From contig OU744720.1 in the NCBI GenBank assembly GCA_916613615.1, forward strand, positions 72,319,338 to 72,383,337: a stretch of 64,000 nucleotides of DNA, given 5' to 3'. Shown piece after piece: positions 58,199 through 64,000 of the stretch; the first letter of the stretch is position 1, and each line of letters begins with the position of its first letter. A model generated the notes under the pieces. That model saw only the letters and a list, made by a program, of their open reading frames with translations. It had not been told where the DNA came from and searched no databases. The position numbers and the translations under genes are program-made. This DNA comes from Steromphala cineraria. Lineage: Eukaryota; Mollusca; Gastropoda; Trochida; Trochidae.

Positions 58199-58500
58199 CT
58201 ATGTTAAGATCAGGTAATTTAGGGTTAAACTCGGCTTTCAAGTGTTGTCAACTTATATCACTACTGATTGTATTATAACAGGGAGAAAGCCCCGCAACAC
58301 TTTCAATGCCGCTATGTATTGCGGTGAAACCTGCGAGCATCGGCTGGCATTAGCGAACCATGGGTGGTACTGCGCTGAAATGAAATTAAGTGAATCATTG
58401 CACCCAAACCTTACTGCGTGTAGAACAGTTCCCTACTGCAGAAATAGTTGCCGAGCCCCTGGCGGGATTCGAACCATGTACGCCCTTCGTCAATGCACGT
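58199..58500 (-). mobile_element. tRNA-derived SINE, copy 4
   Basis: The minus strand has a B box (GGTTCGAATCCCGCC, 58462-58476) and the family central domain. The A box part is degraded. Compared with copy 2, the stretch GCTATGTATTGCGGTGAAAC through ACCATGGGTGGTACTGC is strikingly well kept. Confidence 0.75.
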
Positions 58501-58608
58501 GAATCGCGAATCTTTCACTTGCCGCTGTGTGACTAAAAGCCAATACATCGCATTGCACGTGCGCGCCACGCTTTAACCGCAAATGAAAAACACATGCTAC
58601 TCATTTAC

Positions 58609-58731
58609 AAACACAGTAACCCGATATCGTAAATAAAATGTTGGTAAAACGTAAGAAAGATCCGTCCCCTCTAAATCTTTCTTACTCGCGTTTTACCTAC
58701 ATTTTATTTACGATATCGGATTCCCGTGTTT
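58609..58731. repeat. 123-bp fold-back palindrome
   Basis: The left arm (58609-58661, with CCGATATCGTAAATAAAATG) pairs with the right arm (about 58674-58731), separated by about 12 bp. Mismatches are few near the loop and more frequent outward. Confidence 0.85.
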
Positions 58732-58747
58732 ACAAACTAACAGCAAT

Positions 58748-58825
58748 CCTCCGTAGTCCAGTGGATAAAATCGCTGATTTAAATATCGGAGGAAAGCACA
58801 TTCGAGTGTTGACTCGCGAAGTTTC
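58748..58825 (+). mobile_element. Possible decayed tRNA-like SINE head
   Basis: CCTCCGTAGTCCAGTGGATAA resembles a tRNA 5' half with A box, and ATTCGAGTGTTG about 50 bp later resembles a poor B box. The two are correctly ordered, but the B box is too degenerate for certainty. Confidence 0.3.
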
Positions 58826-58829
58826 AACT

Positions 58830-59785
58830 TTTAGATTTATCACTTTACTATTCAGAAATATCTCGGAACACATGGAGTACACTCTGTTTTATGTAAGTTC
58901 TTTGAAAAAACTGACAGCACCATGTTTGGGACTGTCTATGAGCAGTATTTCTTAAAAAATAAGCCACTATTAACACAATAGAATGACGTCATCATAACCG
59001 ATTATATTCTTTAAAAATTTCTGAATAACTTAAATATGTCAATCTTATGAATGACAGTTATATATACCATTAAGAATTTCGAAACATTCTAATTGCATTG
59101 GTGAATGGAAATGGCATGCCAATAAAATTCCTGTCAAAGTGTTCTGCATGAAATAAGCATGAATGGTCGATTTTTGGATTTTTAAAATGCGAAAATTTAT
59201 TGACTTCACTCAAACTACAAAAAATTATACAATTTTATTCTTCATATTCCTATTATTGAAACACATATGTAGTATCATGTACCAGGCTCATAATCCTGGA
59301 CCGTTAATAGGGACCTTGAATGTTGTACCTGGTATGTGATCATTTGGGTTAGTGAGAAGGGTCCTTTATATTATTAGGCATTTAGCTATTGAAAGATAGA
59401 ATAACTGGGCAACCACAATTAAGACCTAATTCAATTGACCCTTCGAAAGACAATCTGCTAGTTGCTGTAGAGAAATATAATGGAATAAAAACTTCACTTA
59501 ATTTGCTTGATATAAGTTTTATACCACATCCATTCGATCTGCGTGTATATGTTGTTACTAACTGAAGCAATGTTAATTGTTAATTGTTAATTGTTAAAAC
59601 GGATCAATTTTTAAAATCAGCTGCGAGTTAAAGGTTAACGAACTGCCTGTTGAAACACAATTTCATTAAATCAAAAATATATTATTTTCCACCTCGCAAA
59701 TGTTGTCAAATAATTCAATAACATGCCCTTTCTATGCAATAAACATCTTCTTTTGAGTTATTAGAGGGGGCCATTGTTAGTGATA
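58830..59785. other. No gene recognised
   Basis: AT-rich. A TTAATTG microsatellite lies at about 59573-59597. The minus frame at 59382-59570 is unsupported. Confidence 0.5.
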
Positions 59786-60073
59786 ACTATATATGAGGCT
59801 GTTTTATGTTGGCAAAATAACTTAACATAGTTTAGCGTTAACTCAACAAGTAGGACCAGAATCAGGTTGCAAGTTACAAGTTGCTTTCTTTCTAAAAAAA
59901 AAAGGATTTCTGGATTTTCCTTTACGCGAAGACAAGAGTAATGGCAAAATGAAGTGACTCATTTTCACAATTAAGAGTTCAGTATCAGAATTCGTCATCG
60001 TAGGAATTTTTTCCACAATCGAAAAACGAAATTTCAGTCGAGCACATTCTTTACACGTGAGTGGAGATCTAGG

Positions 60074-60712
60074 AAAAATAAAGCCAGTGGCTCTGTAGTT
60101 CATCAGGCTTCATATCAAGTTTGCTTTAAGGTGGCAAATATGGTTCTCGCCTTACTTTGTACCACAGGGTCACAAAATCTACAATTTGGAATCCTCATTA
60201 TCTAACTTACGAGTTTGCATACAGAGTAAGGGCGTGGCGCCCTGTGGTCCTTATTAGGGGCCAAAGGGCCACCCAAGCTACAATTTATAATACTCACTAG
60301 TCAAGGAATCTGTACACAAAGTTTCAGCTTTCAAGGCCTTATGCTTCTAGAGAAGATGAAAATAAGTTTTAAGGGCGTGGCCCCTGTGGCCCTTATTAGG
60401 GACACAGGGTCACCAAAGCTACAATTTATTATCAGCTTTCTAGGCCTTATGCTTCAAGAGAAGAAAATGAAAATAAGTTTTAGGGCGTGGCCCCTGTGGC
60501 CCTTATTAGGGACCACAGGGACACAAAAGCTACAATTTATTATCCTCACTAGTCAAGGAGTCTGTACACAAATTTTCGTTTTTCTAGGCCTTATGGTTCT
60601 GGAGAAGACGTCGACATTCCACAAAGTTTACGGACGGATGGACGGACGGATGCCGGACACCATGCCATGCCATAACCCCATCGGGCCTTACAGGCCAGAT
60701 GAGCTCAAAATC
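60074..60712 (+). mobile_element. Helitron-like non-autonomous element 3
   Basis: The left end is AAAAATAAAGCCAGTGGCTCT then TAGTTCATCAGG (60096-60107); the right end is the hairpin GGCCTTACAGGCC (60684-60696) overlapping CCAGATGAGCTC (60695-60706). The interior has three to four units with GGGCGTGGCCCCTGTGG, AGCTACAATTTAT and CTAGTCAAGGA, and a GGACGGATGGACGG run near the right end. It belongs to the group at 41.7 and 54.5 kb but its internal units have diverged strongly. The 124-codon frame at 60341-60715 lies wholly inside it and is not a gene. Confidence 0.78.
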
Positions 60713-60717
60713 TAAAA

Positions 60718-61190
60718 CAATTTTAAAGGATTATGACTTCGTGAATGTCAATCAGTTTTTAACATTCAAAGATCAACAAGGTAATACGAACAGTTTTCTT
60801 TACAAATGTGGTCCAGAAAAAATAGGCTGCATACCCGCGCTTTATAACGAGTCAGTAGGGTTTAGATTGCTTTCAGCAATATTTCAGCTATTAAGGACAT
60901 AGATGTGCCATTCACAACATAAAAGACAAATCGGTGAGAAACGTTGAGGGAATCGACAAAAGAGAACTAGAAGTGAAGTCAGAGATACAACAGGTTCCCG
61001 CGCTTTTTACGCCGGGGGATAATACGTCAATGGATTTCTCTGGTAATTTGTAGCGCAGAATAGAACAGATAATTGACGTAAAGCCCCAATGTCGAGAATC
61101 GGTCGTGACAGACGTAGTATCCGATAATTTTAGACAATTTACAACTTTACCTATTCACACATTTTCCGTAGCATTGATACCTTCATCCTG
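60718..61190. other. Unclassified part of the duplicated unit
   Basis: It sits between the Helitron-like element and the LINE tail. A plus frame (60699-60902, 67 codons) carries FVNVNQFLTF but is not recognised. Confidence 0.4.
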
Positions 61191-61195
61191 AAATG

Positions 61196-61978
61196 GCATG
61201 AACTGGTTGTGTTTTGTCCTCCGCGAATCCAGAAGAAACTTCTGCTTCCGAAATTTTACATCGGTGATTCTGAGATACATCCTCAACCACAGGTTCGCAA
61301 TCTTGGTGTAGTGTTCGACTCTGTCCTAAGCATGGAGCCCCACATTCGCAATGTGTGTCGACAGTCATACTTTCATCTGCGCAACATTGGTGCAATCCGT
61401 CGATACCTAAATGTGAAATCCTCTCAAGCTCTAGTACAAGCATATGTAACATCCCGCTTGGACTACTGTAACTCTTTGCTTTGTGGTGTGCCTCAACAAG
61501 TCCTTCACAGGTTACAGAAAGTACAGAACTCAGCTGCTCGATTGATCTGCAAAACCAAAAGGAGAGATCACAGATCTCCATCCCTGAAAACTCTTCACTG
61601 GCTGCCCGTACGATTCAGAATCCACTACAAAATCATGTTAGTGTTTTTAAGAGTTTAAACAATTTGGCCCCGAAATACCTTTCTGATCTTCTAATATTGT
61701 ATCAACCCGCCAGAACACTTCGTTCAAGTGACCAAACACTTCTGAAAATTCCACAGACACGAACCAAGTCATATAGAGATCGATCCTTCTCAAGAACTGG
61801 ACCGGTCCTCTGGAACAGCTTACCATCCAGTCTAAGATCAGAACTTGAGTTGTCAAGCTTCAAGGCCCAACTCAAAACATACTTTTTCACTTGTACATAT
61901 ATGTAATAGGATTTAGACAGCGCTTTTGAGCAATTCTATTGGAAAAGGCGCTATATAAATCTTTGTATGTATGTATGA
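61196..61978 (+). pseudogene. 5'-truncated CR1/Rex1-like LINE tail, frameshifted (copy A)
   Basis: A non-LTR retrotransposon remnant covering the C-terminal end of the reverse transcriptase and what follows. Recognisable blocks in order are QVRNLGVVFDS, SRLDYCNSLLCGVP, LQKVQNSAARLIC and LHWLPVRFRIHYKI in one frame, then LNNLAPKYLSDLL, FSRTGPVLWNSLPSSLR and FKAQLKTYFF in another, stop at about 61906. The switch near 61650 is a frameshift, so the fragment is dead. The 3' end GCGCTATATAAAT plus a (TATG)n tail is typical of CR1/Rex1-like LINEs. Catalytic RT motifs (YxDD) and the endonuclease are missing through 5' truncation. Minus-strand frames over it are shadows. Confidence 0.88.
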
Positions 61979-62346
61979 AAGTTTGTTGACCTTTATGGAA
62001 GTTGTTCGTTGTATGCTTAATCAGGAATGTGACAGATAATACCAACCGTATATAGTATACTATATATGAGGCTGTTTTATGTTGGCAAAATAACTTAACA
62101 TAGTTTAGCGTTAACTCAACAAGTAGGACCAGAATCAGGTTGCAAGTTACAAGTTGCTTTCTTTCTAAAAAAAAAAGGATTTCTGGATTTTCCTTTACGC
62201 GAAGACAAGAGTAATGGCAAAATGAAGTGACTCATTTTCACAATTAAGAGTTCAGTATCAGAATTCGTCATCGTAGGAATTTTTTCCACAATCGAAAAAC
62301 GAAATTTCAGTCGAGCACATTCTTTACACGTGAGTGGAGATCTAGG

Positions 62347-62985
62347 AAAAATAAAGCCAGTGGCTCTGTAGTTCATCAGGCTTCATATCAAGTTTGCTTT
62401 AAGGTGGCAAATATGGTTCTCGCCTTACTTTGTACCACAGGGTCACAAAATCTACAATTTGGAATCCTCATTATCTAACTTACGAGTTTGCATACAGAGT
62501 AAGGGCGTGGCGCCCTGTGGTCCTTATTAGGGGCCAAAGGGCCACCCAAGCTACAATTTATAATACTCACTAGTCAAGGAATCTGTACACAAAGTTTCAG
62601 CTTTCAAGGCCTTATGCTTCTAGAGAAGATGAAAATAAGTTTTAAGGGCGTGGCCCCTGTGGCCCTTATTAGGGACACAGGGTCACCAAAGCTACAATTT
62701 ATTATCAGCTTTCTAGGCCTTATGCTTCAAGAGAAGAAAATGAAAATAAGTTTTAGGGCGTGGCCCCTGTGGCCCTTATTAGGGACCACAGGGACACAAA
62801 AGCTACAATTTATTATCCTCACTAGTCAAGGAGTCTGTACACAAATTTTCGTTTTTCTAGGCCTTATGGTTCTGGAGAAGACGTCGACATTCCACAAAGT
62901 TTACGGACGGATGGACGGACGGATGCCGGACACCATGCCATGCCATAACCCCATCGGGCCTTACAGGCCAGATGAGCTCAAAATC
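62347..62985 (+). mobile_element. Helitron-like element 3, duplicated copy
   Basis: Identical to 60074-60712, carried along in copy B of the tandem duplication and therefore not an independent insertion. Confidence 0.78.
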
Positions 62986-63468
62986 TAAAACAATTTTAAA
63001 GGATTATGACTTCGTGAATGTCAATCAGTTTTTAACATTCAAAGATCAACAAGGTAATACGAACAGTTTTCTTTACAAATGTGGTCCAGAAAAAATAGGC
63101 TGCATACCCGCGCTTTATAACGAGTCAGTAGGGTTTAGATTGCTTTCAGCAATATTTCAGCTATTAAGGACATAGATGTGCCATTCACAACATAAAAGAC
63201 AAATCGGTGAGAAACGTTGAGGGAATCGACAAAAGAGAACTAGAAGTGAAGTCAGAGATACAACAGGTTCCCGCGCTTTTTACGCCGGGGGATAATACGT
63301 CAATGGATTTCTCTGGTAATTTGTAGCGCAGAATAGAACAGATAATTGACGTAAAGCCCCAATGTCGAGAATCGGTCGTGACAGACGTAGTATCCGATAA
63401 TTTTAGACAATTTACAACTTTACCTATTCACACATTTTCCGTAGCATTGATACCTTCATCCTGAAATG

Positions 63469-64000
63469 GCATGAACTGGTTGTGTTTTGTCCTCCGCGAA
63501 TCCAGAAGAAACTTCTGCTTCCGAAATTTTACATCGGTGATTCTGAGATACATCCTCAACCACAGGTTCGCAATCTTGGTGTAGTGTTCGACTCTGTCCT
63601 AAGCATGGAGCCCCACATTCGCAATGTGTGTCGACAGTCATACTTTCATCTGCGCAACATTGGTGCAATCCGTCGATACCTAAATGTGAAATCCTCTCAA
63701 GCTCTAGTACAAGCATATGTAACATCCCGCTTGGACTACTGTAACTCTTTGCTTTGTGGTGTGCCTCAACAAGTCCTTCACAGGTTACAGAAAGTACAGA
63801 ACTCAGCTGCTCGATTGATCTGCAAAACCAAAAGGAGAGATCACAGATCTCCATCCCTGAAAACTCTTCACTGGCTGCCCGTACGATTCAGAATCCACTA
63901 CAAAATCATGTTAGTGTTTTTAAGAGTTTAAACAATTTGGCCCCGAAATACCTTTCTGATCTTCTAATATTGTATCAACCCGCCAGAACACTTCGTTCAA
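63469..64000 (+). pseudogene. CR1/Rex1-like LINE tail (copy B, cut by window end)
   Basis: The same sequence as 61196-61727. The same frameshift position appears at about 63923, so the frameshift predates the duplication (or both are one locus in an assembly error). Confidence 0.85.

Larger units (their letters stand above)
59786..62058 (+). repeat. 2273-bp tandem duplication, copy A
   Basis: The unit runs from ACTATATATGAGGC to the base before the same motif at 62059. It contains unclassified DNA, the Helitron-like element 3 and the LINE tail. Every line I compared is identical to copy B, including the frameshift in the LINE. The junctions share only short AT-rich similarity. Confidence 0.95.
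62059..64000 (+). repeat. 2273-bp tandem duplication, copy B (cut by window end)
   Basis: It repeats 59786-61727 at a constant offset of 2273 bp with no difference seen by eye over 1942 bases. It may continue as a longer array beyond the window. Confidence 0.95.

Noticed and set aside
58638..58955. 105-codon plus-strand ORF
   Set aside because: It begins inside a fold-back palindrome and runs through a tRNA-like relic.
60341..60715. 124-codon ORF, also at 62614-62988
   Set aside because: It lies wholly inside a Helitron-like element with tandem units and ends in its simple repeat; the peptide repeats itself accordingly.
61183..61581. 132-codon minus-strand ORF
   Set aside because: It is the antisense shadow of the LINE reverse-transcriptase tail.

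Overview
This is a gene-poor, AT-rich stretch of animal nuclear DNA, almost certainly from a gastropod mollusc. Three things point there: a prepropeptide whose last third matches molluscan egg-laying hormone (ELH/CDCH); tRNA-derived SINEs and a SINE tail ending in ACTCACTCAC of a kind I associate from memory with abalone-like snails; and mollusc-type non-autonomous elements with internal tandem repeats. Nothing is bacterial, and there is no operon, CRISPR array or intact rRNA/tRNA gene. Long open frames are scarce and most fall in repeats.

The one confident protein-coding gene is at 51722-52216 (+): a 164-residue secreted precursor with signal peptide, acidic spacer, basic cleavage sites and a C-terminal amidated ELH-like peptide. 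Its coding exon follows a good 3' splice site, so at least one upstream non-coding exon is expected. Weaker exon-like pieces are a THAP-like zinc-finger start (5190-5288) behind an ETS/CRE-type promoter motif, a four-cysteine terminal exon (2328-2448), an open exon with a strong 5' splice site (14858-15144), two minus-strand pieces (7307-7554, 8392-8524) and a 35-residue hydrophobic micro-ORF (25782-25889).

Mobile DNA dominates. A MITE family with TIR AGGGGCAGTAGCACG flanked by TTAA occurs nine times between 4.4 and 45 kb. Three element types (41.7-43.0, 54.5-55.6 and 60.1-60.7 kb, the last also duplicated) share TAGCTCATCAGG-like inverted ends, a hairpin near each end with compensating stem changes, and internal units of about 146 bp; they resemble non-autonomous Helitron-like (Helentron/HINE) elements. 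Other items are a 92-bp MITE with a 9-bp target duplication (16.3 kb), a pogo/Tigger-like 159-bp MITE (7.0 kb), three fold-backs (36.5, 57.1, 58.6 kb), tRNA-derived SINEs (47.1, 53.4-53.9, 58.2 kb) and a 5'-truncated, frameshifted CR1/Rex1-like LINE tail (61.2 kb).

Tandem repeats include a 48-bp minisatellite with a 383-bp higher-order period (18.7-20.0 kb), a 150-bp array interrupted near its edge by a SINE tail (28.2-29.0 kb), a 181-bp duplication (31.9-32.3 kb), 35-bp and 40-bp arrays just upstream of the ELH exon (50.6-51.4 kb), and a decayed array of about 40-bp units (56.5-57.0 kb). The window ends in a 2273-bp direct duplication (59786-62058, then 62059 to the edge) that looks identical by eye: either very recent or an assembly artefact.
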